Positions 22,164 through 33,098 of a DNA stretch of 64,000 nt are shown here, one piece after another. This stretch comes from Uloborus plumipes (lineage: Eukaryota > Arthropoda > Arachnida > Araneae > Uloboridae). The position numbers were made by a program, and so were the translations under genes. The stretch covers positions 23,809-87,808 of the forward strand of contig JAXGGA010004487.1 of the NCBI GenBank assembly GCA_038373865.1, read 5' to 3'. Numbering within the stretch: the first letter of the stretch is position 1; every line of letters begins with the position of its first letter. Under the pieces are notes generated by a model. The model saw nothing but the letters and a program-made list of their open reading frames with translations, did not search any database and was not told the DNA's origin.

Positions 22164-25100
22164 TAGTCCGTGGGACAGTAAGCCATATCGTTTAGTTTGG
22201 AAGAAATTATTTTGGCACACGAGAAAACAACGGAAGTGTACGAAAAAAATGTTTAGTGTGAAGAATATTAAAAGTTCTGGAATAAAACGCTGCTCTCAAG
22301 TACAAAAAAGTGCCATTAAATAACGAACTATTTCACAAACGCGTAGGTAATTACACCGAATTTTCTTCCGATGAGCCAATAGGAGGCGCCGAAAACGTAA
22401 ACAAACTTACGATCGTAATACGCAGTGTTTATTTTATGTAGCTTCTCTAAGTGCAAGAGCAAAGCGTTGTGTATTAACTGTTTTGGTTTGTCATATGCAG
22501 AAATATTTGTTTTATTCTTCGAACTTTGTTACTAAAACGAATTTTTGTTCTAATAGAATGTCAAATTTAATAATAATTTGGCATCACAGCGTCGTTTTCT
22601 AACGTTTAGCAACAAATATTTACACCGTTATGTCTGAGTCATGTGCACTGCGTCGTTTGTGTTTTTTCGTTTGGTTTTTAAAATGCTAAAGTGTTTTTCA
22701 ACATACATCATTGGATCAAGATTCATTCTTATCACATTATTTTCTAAATATTCTCAAAAATGTGTTGAACTGTGCTGCGGAACTTACATCGCAGAAAGCA
22801 GAAGTATCAACTCCGTCACAGAACATCACAGTAATCACGGCATTTAAAACCGATTTGAATCAACTCAAGATATTTTCTGGAAACACGATCCTCTTTCATT
22901 CTTCTAAATGTCTTGAAAAATGAGTATGTGCTACAAGTTTTATTATTTTCATATTTAATTTCGTTCACACAGGTTAGTATTCACTTACTTTTCAAACGAT
23001 TTACTGCAAAAAGACCCCCGAGTAGAACTGAGTACAAACGGGGGCTAAGCACATTACAATTCAAGCCAAAACTTTTCCCAAATATCAAAGAACCTGCTTC
23101 GAATAAATTTCCGAAATGATAACTAATATTTGAGAGCAAGCAGCTGCCATAGAGCAGAGGAATTGACTTGATTTTTCCCTCAATGACTCAACATCCTATT
23201 TTGTGTTCATCGAGAAACCGTAACAAATGTATTTATCCTGTAGAAGATTTACAATGAACAGAAATTTACTTTTAATATTTCCGTTTTTAATATTCAGTGT
23301 TAATAAAAACCTTTTCTATAGAATCTTATCATAAAACCTTACAGGAATAAAACTAAGCATACATTTATTGAGAAATTGTTGTTTTTCAAACTGTAATAAT
23401 AATTTTGTTTTCAGCATCTTTTTTTTAATAAGGTAGTATTTAGTTGTACTTTATAAACACAGTTTTTCACATTTTCTGCCTTACAAACTGAATAGAAAAT
23501 CAATGATCCATATTTCTGATATACAAGACGAGTTATCCAAAAAAGAAAGAAAAATTGCACCAACCCTGGGTTTATTGAAGCTATAGAAAAAAGTTTTCTG
23601 CGAAACTTTGTTCCATAATGAAGGAGCAACTGGTCAAATTTTTATTTTCGCGCGGTTTTTGTGATGCAACTATTAGAGTTAGTTTTTCTGAAAGGTATTT
23701 GCACCAGGAGCACGAATTTGGATGTTGTCACCCCCAAAAATAGTGCAGGGGGCTACTAAAGTTACAACAAATGGATTCGCTAAAATTCCCATATCTTCAT
23801 TATTTCTTGATTTATAACCGGTTTTGAAACCTTAAAATGCTTAATACCACCTTATAAAAATTTGAGGCATAAAAGTCTCAATTCAAATTGTTGACACATG
23901 TTTCTAAGCTATTAAGAGCTCTTTTTCAATGTAAAAGATGAGAGTTCATGAACGTAAAGTCTGCCGGCTAAGGATGTTTTTTTCATTGAATAGGGGCTCC
24001 TTTTAATTAATTCGGTCATTTGGCCAATCGGGGGGGGGGGGAGGTCCCCCCTCCCAAGTTTTGAAACAAAATGTGAATGCAAATTTGTGTGTATTTACCT
24101 TTTTCACAATATGTATTGAATTTGCCCCTTTGCCTTGACCCATTGTTTAGAGGGGGGTTAAACTGCCCCCGTCCACCCCATTTCTTTGAAAAATTTTGTT
24201 GTCTTTTGTCGCTCCCACTTATATGTAAAAAACATTTTTACGTATAAGTGTGTTCTTTGTTGTTTTCCTATCAAATTTACTTTGAGTATACAACATTTTA
24301 TCCCCTTCTCTATACTTTTTTGAATAGGGGCGTGCACAAAGGAGGTGAATACACCTGTTAGTCTAGAAAAAAGCTTTTTATTTTCGAGCTTTAAATTTTT
24401 CTGTCATTTTGTAAAAAAAATCGGTTGGGAATATACACCCTGATGTTAATAAAGCAAGCCTAAAATTGAAAATCGTAAAATAAGGAGGGAAGTATGTGCA
24501 GGGGGTAAAAATTAAGGTGGGGGAGGGCAGCCATTTTTGGCCAGACCAAAATTTCTGTACACACTCCTGCAGCTCCTGATAAAAATTTGGAAAAAAGGGC
24601 CTGTCCATCCCCCCCCCCCCTTCGGTGGAAAAAAATTGAAATGACAGGCCTGGTTGTAACTAGTGGCGTAAAGAATGAAGGAGTCTTTACAGACTGGAAA
24701 ACATTTTTATAATTAATTCTTGCGAGGGCTAAATATACCAAAATATATTGATTTTTATTTTCCTCCCCTCCCCTAAATTATAGGCTTGGGCAAAAAGTAC
24801 AAATTAAATACATAATATAGGTAAAAGGATAATTACGTTCAGAAAATGTGCATTCACATTTTGTTTCGAAACTTAGGGGGGGGGGGTAGGACCCACATGA
24901 TTGTCCAAATGACAGGCTTGATTACATGTAGCCCTTATTCAATGAAAAAAACATCCAGAGTCGGATGACTTTTCATTCATGAACTCTCCTCTTTTACATT
25001 GAGAAAAGACTTCTTAATAGCTTCGAAACACGTGTCAACAATTTGAATAGAGTCGTTTATGCTTCAAAATGTTGTTATCCATTGTATTTAATCATTTTAA

Positions 25101-25889
25101 GCCTTGAGGACCGATTTCAAATCAAGACATAATGAAGATATGGGTATTTTAGTGAATCAATTTTTTGTATCTTAAGCCGCCCCCCTGCACTATTTTGGGG
25201 GGTGGTTACATCCGATTTCATACTCCAGGTGGCAATACCTTTCATAAAAACTAACTCCCATAATTATATTACAAAATTCTCACGGAGAACCGGTTGCTCT
25301 CAGACTACCAGCTGAAGTTTTACAGCCGTTCAAGAAAACCACGCGTGAGCACGGCTCGGCGTCGAAAGAAATATCGCCAAGCCGAAAGGTAGCCAAACAG
25401 AAAAAACTGAAACCGTTCCGTAATACATTTTTCGGAGCTGCAGTTCAATTTATTCTAGTATTCAGCGTAAAATAAAATTGTCGACCATGTTTCGTCCGTT
25501 ATTGTATGAAATTCATCCTCTAAATTACCGTCCATAATGAATTTTACAACTCATCAAACCCGTATTTACCGCAGCAACACCATTGCTTTTACGTGGAAAA
25601 TCGAGTAGACGAGATTAAAGCGGAGCTCATGTTTACATTTTCCTTGTCTATGATTGGTTCCGAGTTGCTGGACGATGCAACGATAAAAGAAGCATGTTCC
25701 TTCGCAAAGATGATACAGTTCCTCATTTAATTTCAATTTTCGAACTTAACTGCAGCAGTTAGTTCCAGAACTTTTTTTCTCGTAATTACTAAGCATAATT
25801 TTACGAAAAAGTGGTATTTTCTTTCGTGCCAGAATTTTTACTGCGAAACTTGATTTCTAGCAACAATTCTGGAGCTGAACCACGGACTA
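22164..25889. mobile_element. 3.7-kb diverged inverted-repeat (foldback-like) element
   Basis: Ends TAGTCCGTGG and CCACGGACTA are flanked by TAA (22161-22163, 25890-25892). Similarity between the arms continues inward for several hundred bases, e.g. agttctggaataaaacgctg (about 22275) against the inverse of 25740-25770, and gtaaacaaactta against the inverse of 25625-25640. An inner inverted repeat pairs about 23665-24060 with 24880-25270. No transposase motif is seen. The superfamily is open; the frames at 22641-23119 are of unknown meaning. Confidence 0.6.
23665..25270. repeat. Long imperfect inverted repeat with G/C tracts
   Basis: Left arm: gagttagtttttctgaaagg, cacccccaaaaatagtgcag, catatcttcattat. 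Right arm gives the inverse of each in order. Arms are about 400-550 bp, clearly diverged, with a central 600-800 bp loop rich in homopolymer G and C runs (24032, 24608, 24877). Part of the larger 22164-25889 element, though its centre is offset by several hundred bases. Confidence 0.75.
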
Positions 25890-25892
25890 TAA

Positions 25893-26733
25893 GTAGTCAA
25901 ATTTAAAGCGAATGTTTAATTAATAAGTAGTCAAATTTAAAGCGATTAAGCCTAATTAATGATTAAACTTCCAAGACATTTTTTCTTACCGTTGCCATTT
26001 TGAATTAAAACGTTAATTAAATTATTGAACTATTTAAAATTCCAAGATATTTATTTCTTTCCGTTGCGATTTTGAATTAAAACGTTAATTAAGTTGAACT
26101 TTTTAAAATGAAAGAGTGTTATTTTTTTCCATTGTCATTTTGAATACGTGTTATAACAAAGTTCTAACAATTGTTTTTATTCTAATTATTAATGACATAT
26201 TTTTTTCTCTGGTACCATTTTGAAAATGTGTTTTTAAATAAAATTGCAATTGCTGTTTTTAGAAGGGACTTTTTCTGGCTGCGATCCAAATATTAAAAGA
26301 ACTTTTTCGTTTAGAATTTTGCAATTAATTTTACAGGAAGAAAGCGGTTCGGAAATAATTGTTTTTGGAAAGGAATTTTATTTGTTATTTAGGGAGAGTG
26401 CTAAGTATGCGCTACTTGACATCGTCTTTATTTTTGAGGAAGCATGTGCAAATAATTCGATTGATTCTTTGATGCAGGAAAGCTTTTTAGCGAGCCGCTT
26501 TAGCGGGGAGTAGTTTATTAAACTTTTCCTTGGTACTTTAAAGGCGAGCCACCTTGGCGGCGAGTAGTGAATTGAAACTTTCCTGGCTACTGTAAAGGCG
26601 AGCCGCCTTGACGGCGAGTAAACTGTTTAAACTTTCCTCATTTCTTTAAAGGCGAGCCGCCTTGGTGGCGAGTAGTTTTCTCAAACTGCCTTCACTACAT
26701 TACAGCCCGTGCAACGCCGGGCTACGCAGCTAG
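25893..26733 (+). mobile_element. Helitron D, 5'-truncated, with intact 3' end
   Basis: 25893-26288 repeats the Helitron C segment without the PIF MITE. The phrase agtagtcaaatttaaagcg occurs twice (25893, 25927). The 3' end is the hairpin GCCCGtgcaacgCCGGGC (26705-26722) followed by ctacgcagCTAG (26730-26733) and T. No Rep/helicase coding is visible. Confidence 0.75.
26484..26690 (+). repeat. Minisatellite in Helitron 3' region, about 4 units
   Basis: Four copies of gcgagccgccttggcggcga-like units, each followed by gta, a variable stretch and aaactttcct, with a spacing of roughly 50-60 bases. The core is a short palindrome (gccgccttggcggc). Related units occur at 21225-21245 in Helitron B. 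Confidence 0.8.
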
Positions 26734-26939
26734 TAATGAAATAAAATGAAATTAAATGAGTCAAAAATGTGTGCAGAAAATTGAAAAGGTAAATTAATTA
26801 AATAATGTAAAGATAAGCGACACGAAAAGCCAAAAGGCTGACAAATATAATTTATACAAATGTACGCCAAACAGCAAAAAAGTAAGAAATAGCATTTAAA
26901 TCGTTAACTAATTTAGAACTGTTTTTCAAAATGTGGAAG

Positions 26940-27090
26940 GATTCCCAAAAATCATTCCTACACCATGCTGATGAGTGCATAATAAGCACGAAAAATGAGT
27001 CCATGGTTGGAATAAATGAGTTGGCGGTGTATTGCATGGTTCTGCCTTAGCCCTTGCTTAGAGGCGGTTACTTACCGACTATTATATCTT
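26940..27090 (+). mobile_element. Fragment of hammerhead-bearing (Penelope-type) element
   Basis: Ribozyme plus 3' flank. The flank (gttggcggtgtatt, ttctgccttagccc, gaggcggttac) aligns with the flank of the minus-strand hammerhead at 17988-18031. No reverse transcriptase or endonuclease coding is seen within 2 kb on this strand, so this is a short relic or a short non-autonomous unit. Confidence 0.6.
26954..27013 (+). ncRNA. Hammerhead ribozyme, type I, short stem III
   Basis: Distal stem I ATTCC/GGAAT; proximal stem I ACCATG (26962-26967) pairs with CATGGT (27002-27007), six perfect pairs; core CTGATGA (26968-26974); stem II GTGC/GCAC with 7-base loop ataataa; core GAAA (26990-26993); minimal stem III; GTC ending at 27001, the predicted cleavage site. 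All catalytic core bases are present. One weakness: the closing pair next to the GAAA is A-G rather than C-G, leaving stem III with a single A-U pair. Short stem III is usual for Penelope-borne hammerheads, which are thought to act best as dimers. Confidence 0.82.
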
Positions 27091-29296
27091 TCACGCCAAG
27101 ACAGGCCCCGTCATTTGGGGGATATAGGTGACTGGTTAATTGCAATCCCCCCCCCCCCGGTTTTAAGAAATTAATGTGTTGACATATAAGTGGGAGTGGC
27201 TATCTTTAGTATAATTTACGGCAAAATTCGAAATAAAAGGCCTGCGCAAGGAAAAGGCTAGTTAAAAACGGGGAAATACGAAATCAACACACAATTTCCA
27301 TTTAGTGGTAAACCTTTTCCCACGAATATTTGTGAAGAAAAATACCCATGCAATGATTTAAAAAAATGTAGTTTTTATCATAATGCTCATTGTATTTTTC
27401 CTTCCTGTATATTTGCGAGAAACGTTTGATGTAAAACGTTTGATATCAAGGTTGCAAAAATTCAACCTTTAGACTTCTTCTCTCAACACCCCCCCTCCTA
27501 AGCCTGTCCCGTATTTACAGTTCTTAAATCTGGCAACCCTGGTTATGATGCCATTTACGTTAAACCGGCTGTTAGGTATAGATTTATAATAACAGCAGTA
27601 ATGATTCATGTCCCTTTATTTTTTTTCGAAAAATACATTTAACGAGAGAAAAAGGGCAGGCGTCATAATAACGTGATTATCTGCTCGTAATATGAGTTGA
27701 AAAAAATTCCTAATATAAGATGGATTTTAAAAGTTACTCATCGAGGCAAGTTGAAATAATTAGGCATTCAAAGTAATGGGAAAAAAATATGAAAAAAAGA
27801 ACACGTTGTATACATTAATAAAGAAAGTAAGATAAGATTGCCTACTTTTTCTTCACAATCGGTAGAAGATCATGTTGTTATTTAAACATTTTTGACGAAT
27901 GCAAACTTTCGAAAACTGTTTAGCTTCTAATTGTTTCTATATCCATACATCCCGTACTTAGATTAATTTTCCAAGATAGTAGAAAAATTACCTAATCGCA
28001 TTAACCTTACAAATATTTTAGAAAACTACAACAAATGTTGGAGCTAATTATGTGCAGCAACCAATTTTCTGACAAATAGTATACGTAGAACCTCGTGGGT
28101 TTAAATGAGGGAAAAAATGAAGTGCAATTTGATCTTTTTCACTTTATGTATTTTTTATTTAAAACATTCAAATAGAAGTATTATACACAGAGCCTAGTCT
28201 TCGTACAAATTTGATAGCCACTATTGAGCGGATTTCTCTTTCAATAAATAAGTTACAAGTAAATTATTTCTGCTTAGTTTAGTGTTACGGGATTATAAAC
28301 TCAGAAACATATTTTATAAGAGATTTCTAATAGGTCTATGCTCATTTTGCTGTGTTCCTAACCCATTAAAAAAAACATCCAACGAACTGGAGAAGATTTG
28401 GTACATAAATCATGCATGGGTTTCTTATCAAACGTTGGCTTCCATGGTACTTTTTTTTTACTTATTTTAGTAAGAAATACATTTACTCAGAAAGGAAGTT
28501 CCGTAAAAGAAATGCTGAAACTGCAGTGTCGGCTCAACAGCCCGCGTTCTTTTATCTAAAACGACATATTATTAATGATTATAGAGCTTCCTCCTGACAG
28601 CGGCAGCGTTGTAAGTTTCGAAATCCCCTTAAAGTACCCCATATTTAGATTTTTCGAGAATCTTCAAACTCATAAGGAGAAAACATCATAATTTCTCTTT
28701 CGTGCGGTAAATCTCTATTTTATGCCAATGCTTTTTGAATAAATTATATGAGTTGGATAGTTGAGTTGTTATTTGGAAGAACTAAAAACATATATTACTT
28801 ATTAAAACGAAGTGTATATTTTTTAAGCTTAAATATTTTCTTTTGTTTTTTGCTTAAAATGCACACATTTTAATTAAGATAAACGAATATCAGATTAGCA
28901 AAAACCAAGAAGCAACGTCTAAAAGCCCAAGTAGATAAAATACAAGTAGATAAAGTCTAAAAGCACAAGTAGGCAAACATGTTTCAAAGGCCAGATTTTG
29001 AATACCAGATTGAAAGAAACTCCAGTTCTTGTGAGAATGTTCATTTATATATTGAATCCATATAATACAGGGAGGAGCATAATTTATTCATACAGTTTCA
29101 CTGGCGCTTATGATGCTGCGTTAGTCATTATTATGGCTTTCCGTTAAGTATTACTTAGCATTTTATTGTTGTTGTGTCTTGTGGCAGCCAGAATGGCAAT
29201 TCGGGGTGCGCTACTTCACTTTTGCAACCATCCCGTAATTTGGTGTGAAGTCCGACTTCCACAGTACACGCATAAGATAGGGAATGTTTATGGGGT
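27091..29296. other. No gene seen
   Basis: A C-homopolymer patch (27150-27162) and a further C run near 27487 lie in sequence that resembles the G/C-tract element at 24 kb (gtcatttgggggatat; ataagtgggagtggc). Otherwise AT-rich without recognisable features; the frames at 28282-28597 show no domain. Confidence 0.4.
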
Positions 29297-29301
29297 TAGC
29301 A

Positions 29302-29410
29302 CCCCAAGTAGCACACTTCGTTTTATAAACGTTTTAAAATGGTTATTAACGCTGTAACAACCGATTAAAAACGTTTATAAAACGTTTAAACTTTATTTGT
29401 GCTAAATGGG
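29302..29410. mobile_element. Small MITE, copy 1 (AGTAGCACA family)
   Basis: About 109 bp, beginning CCCCAAGTAGCACACTTCG and ending ttgtgctaaatggg. A copy of 110 bp lies at 57625-57734 with clearly similar interior (aaatggttattaacg, gtaacaaccg, aaaacgtttataaaacg). The ends of both copies are inverted forms of each other (CCxAAGTAGCACA). It is internally rich in short inverted repeats of aaacgttt. Confidence 0.75.
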
Positions 29411-30299
29411 ACCTATTCACAGCACAGCAACACAGTCACATAAATAAAGGACACGGACAAGAGAGAGAAAGTATATCCATTCCCAAACCGAGATACGAAC
29501 ACGAGACCCCCTCCATCCCGGTCAAATATTAGCTACATTTTAAGTACATATTCAAAAATCGAAGGTTTGTAAATAACCTGGAGATTGAAAAAACGTTGGT
29601 TCGAGGCGATCCCCGTAGAAAGCTGGTCTATTTCATTAAAAGTTGAGTGCACCTACCTATCTATATATAAGATCGTATATATGTCTCTCGAATTTTTTAG
29701 AGAAAACTGAAACATTGAAGATCTAACAGGTATCAACAGATTAGTGATTTTTCAGACATAATTTTTTGTTGGGTTCAATGACCTTAATTTGCGAAGGTTA
29801 TTAATTTAGATGTCAATTGTAAGCAACGTCTCATTCGCCTAAAGATATCTGAGGCTCTGCTACGGGCATTTTATTCATACTGCTTTACGTGAAAGTAGCA
29901 CTGCAGATAACTTAACCTTTGCGGAATATATCCTGGTTCAAGCGAAAGGGAATTAAGTTGAACAAGTTCAACGAGCGGTGTGGCGAAAAATAGACTTAAT
30001 TAATGTAATGTTAAGTAATTAATATTCCGCCGCAAGCGAAAGGACGTGTTTATATGCGATGTATTCCCTTTTAACCGTTTCCTTTTCAAGAATGCAATTT
30101 ACATCTCAAAAACGATAGTTAATATTATTTTGCTTAAATAAGACTCCACCGAAGTACACCACCAGTATACTTCAGTACTTCGGGGGAACGGCAATTGTAC
30201 TCAAACTCGCCACAGGCGGGTTAAACCTGTAGGTATTTTCAGCTATGCTTGAAATTATATACAGACATTATCAAAGCTCAAGTTACCAGAGGCGCACAA
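29411..30299. other. No gene seen; unassigned repeat-like patch
   Basis: 29420-29520 is less AT-rich (ataaataaaggacacggaca, gagatacgaacacgagaccc) and, with 29100-29296, may be one older repeat split by the MITE. 30160-30230 holds a short GC-rich patch with an ACTCGCC-aca-GGCGGGT hairpin. No coding motif. Confidence 0.35.
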
Positions 30300-30372
30300 A
30301 TGCTGCAGTACCAGTGTTTAATGCTGCAGTACCAGGGTTTAATATTGCAGTACCAGTGTTTAATACTGTAGT
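30300..30372. repeat. 21-bp tandem repeat, about 3.5 copies
   Basis: Unit atgctgcagtaccagtgttta at 30300, 30321 and 30342, followed by a partial unit. Each unit contains CTGCAG or a one-base variant. Confidence 0.9.
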
Positions 30373-31814
30373 AAAATTTTGAAATTTGTCGTACAATTGA
30401 ATTTTCCTCAAATTTAAACTGAAGCTTTCTTATATTTTTAGAATAAGGAAATGCAAATCTTCGTCTGTCTATTTCCGCAAGAGACTTAATGCTTTTGGAA
30501 AGAGCGTTTTCTCAACCTTTTATGGAATAGAAACAATATTTTATATTTTTCGTTTTGCAGATTGAGTTTTGAATAATGTAAGACAAACATTTTCTCTCGG
30601 CAAATAATATTCACAATTCATGTTTCTAAGAAATATTTCTATTTGGAAAACTTCTTGGTAAACTATATAACAACATTTTCTAGGAGCCTTAACAAACTTT
30701 TAAAGTAAGATTGCTAGAAAATCTTAAGCCGTCAAAAATCAAACAATTATTTTAATGAAGTAAATATTATTTATTCAATAAAATCTTGCACATCTTTGGT
30801 GACAAACAACAGATAGCGGAATTTCCAGAATTAAAACAATAAAATTTTAATCAATATATTTCAGAACATTAAGCATGCTTTACAACACAATTGTTCAAAT
30901 TTTCGTCTAAGAAATAAACGAGTAAAATAAAAATATCGATATTATTATTAAATTTTCTGCCCAGATTCTTAGGTGTTTGCAACAAGAGTAGGTATTTCCT
31001 GTTATTGTTATGGGTGAAGATAATGCAATAAAATTTCTCTGCTCTGCTATGAAAAAAAGCACGTTTATTGTAATATTTAAAAGTGAGCATTTGTCAGAAT
31101 TTTAAACAGATATTTTTGCAAAACAAACAGTAATCAATTATGTAAAAGAAAAACACTCACAGTGACAATTTTTTGACATTCTAATCTATAAATTTGTTTA
31201 AGTGCTTGAGCAATACGTTAAAAGGCAGCTATTTTATTGTATTATGTACATTTTCGGAATCCACTCTCCTGTATGGCTAAGAAACGTGGACTCTGGGTTT
31301 CCAGGACTTAAACACAATTCAAGCTTCTAATTTATCGATAAAATTAGACACAAAGGCATTCGTAAAAAACAAAAAACATTTTGCATAGCGAATAAAAGCA
31401 AAGAAATGCTGCACAGATTGGATACACCATGTGCCGTATGCCATGCGGATGAGTACCCAGAGTTGAATTCTGTTACAAGTCACAAGCTTTGGAAATAGTG
31501 ACCTATGACCTTGACAATATGTACCTCCTTTGGGATCAATAAGGAAGCGCATTTGATTTTGTGTTATGTTACTTTTTTATAATATTCCAACTTAAATCCA
31601 CTCCAATAGTACACGTTTCATTTCTACTAAATTCTCAGAAAAGAGATTAACATTGTCAAGGTCATAGCAAGGCCGTAGCTCAAGTTACCAGAGGCTCAAA
31701 TTAGACTTGGGAAGACAAGCTTTCAGTCTACTCTTTCTGGAAGAAGAAGTTTGAGGATAAAATAAGTATGAAACCAACGTAATGAGATGGTATGGAACAA
31801 AACGAAATGAGGTA
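30373..31814. other. No gene seen
   Basis: AT-rich. The phrase gctcaagttaccagaggc occurs at about 30277 and again at 31679, a 1.4-kb-spaced direct duplicate of unknown origin. Confidence 0.4.
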
Positions 31815-33096
31815 GGGGAGAGTGGTAATGAATGGGCCATGGTGATGAATGGGCCACTAACAAAATATGAAAAAGTATTTGCATGAATTTTTTTTTGATG
31901 CCACCAATAGATGTAGCTATTTGTTCTACTAAACTCATCCAATTTTCATTCGTTTGCGCTGAGCCATTTTTAAACTAGAGTGGCATGGTCAAGAATCTGA
32001 CTGAGAAGTAAGTTTTTCCCTTTTTAGTAAAACATTTCCTACCTAAAATGTACCAAGTATTTCAGTGCATACATATGTATAAGCTAGTCTTTCCATATCC
32101 ATAAACTAATCTTAAGATGTATTTTGATGTTATCTAAATTCAATGTACTCAAAAAACCTAAATGTATTCCAAAAGTATAGGTGGGGCTGAATGGGCCACT
32201 ATGTCATGGTAATGAATGGGCCACCTAAATACTGTTTTTCTTCCTTTTCTTTGGATTTTTGCATAAATATGAAACACAACTGACTATCATAGATAGATTA
32301 AGATTACTGTCGTCAAAATAGGTTTGTAGTAACTTCTAAATATAATTTGCAGATCTATATTATATTCCTATAGTACAATAGACATCTGGTCACAGTGCGT
32401 GGCTTGAAAAAGCCCCCTCTCTCCTTCATATTATATTCCTCACAGTACAATTTCATTTTCTTTCTTGGTAACTTAAGTTAGATATTTCTTATTCCCGATG
32501 TCTAGTAAATTTAAAAAAAAAATTTGAATTTTGACAAGTTTGAAAATGAAGAGGAAGTTTTTGAAGGTGATTTTTAATATTATTTTTGAAATATATAAAT
32601 TTTGTTAAATCATAGTGTGTATTATCTGTTATTTTATATACATATATATATTTGATGTTATTTATTTTTTACAATCTCATTATTTAGTCATTTTTGGTAT
32701 GCATCAGTTTTATTTTAATTGCATCAGTTTTGATGTTTATATAATTTTTAATCAGTATGATTTTGTATCATCATGTCAAGTGCCACATTTATTTTGTCAT
32801 ATTCAGCAAATAAAAGATTAAATTCACATGTTTTCATTGAATTCATTTAGTGACCCATTCATTACCTTCGATGGCCCATTCAACCCCATAGGTGGGGTTG
32901 AATGGGCCAAATTTCAAAATTTTTATTTTCTATTATAATTCATTATAGACAGGTGCTAATCCAACTTTTATGACTTTTTTAGATAGCCAGATAAGTAAAG
33001 TAACTAAAACACCAATTTAGAGTTAAAACAAAGTGTTAGAAAAAATTACAAAAATTCAAAACCAAAAAGTGGCCCATTCATTACCACTCTCCCCTG
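31815..33096. mobile_element. 1.28-kb TIR element with dispersed ATGAATGGGCCA motifs
   Basis: Left end GGGGAGAGTGGTAATGAATG (after TA at 31813) is the exact inverse of the right end, which finishes CCACTCTCCCCTG before TA at 33097. The perfect inverted stretch is 25 bp. Inside, the motif ATGAATGGGCCA or close variants recurs as direct copies at the left (31829, 31845, 32188, 32212) and inverted copies at the right (32851, 32872, 33070), plus one direct at 32897. AT-rich interior, no transposase. TA flanks point to a Tc1/mariner-type mobilised element (inference). Confidence 0.78.
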
Positions 33097-33098
33097 TA

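Noticed and set aside
25465..25505. Third hammerhead candidate (minus: ggacgaaacatggtcgac)
   Set aside because: The GGACGAAAC...GTC half looks right, but no CTGATGA core with a matching GTCC strand lies upstream; only gaggatgaattt is present and stem I does not form.
26244..26513. 89-codon frame in Helitron D
   Set aside because: No Rep or helicase motif, and the duplicate Helitron segment does not keep the frame.
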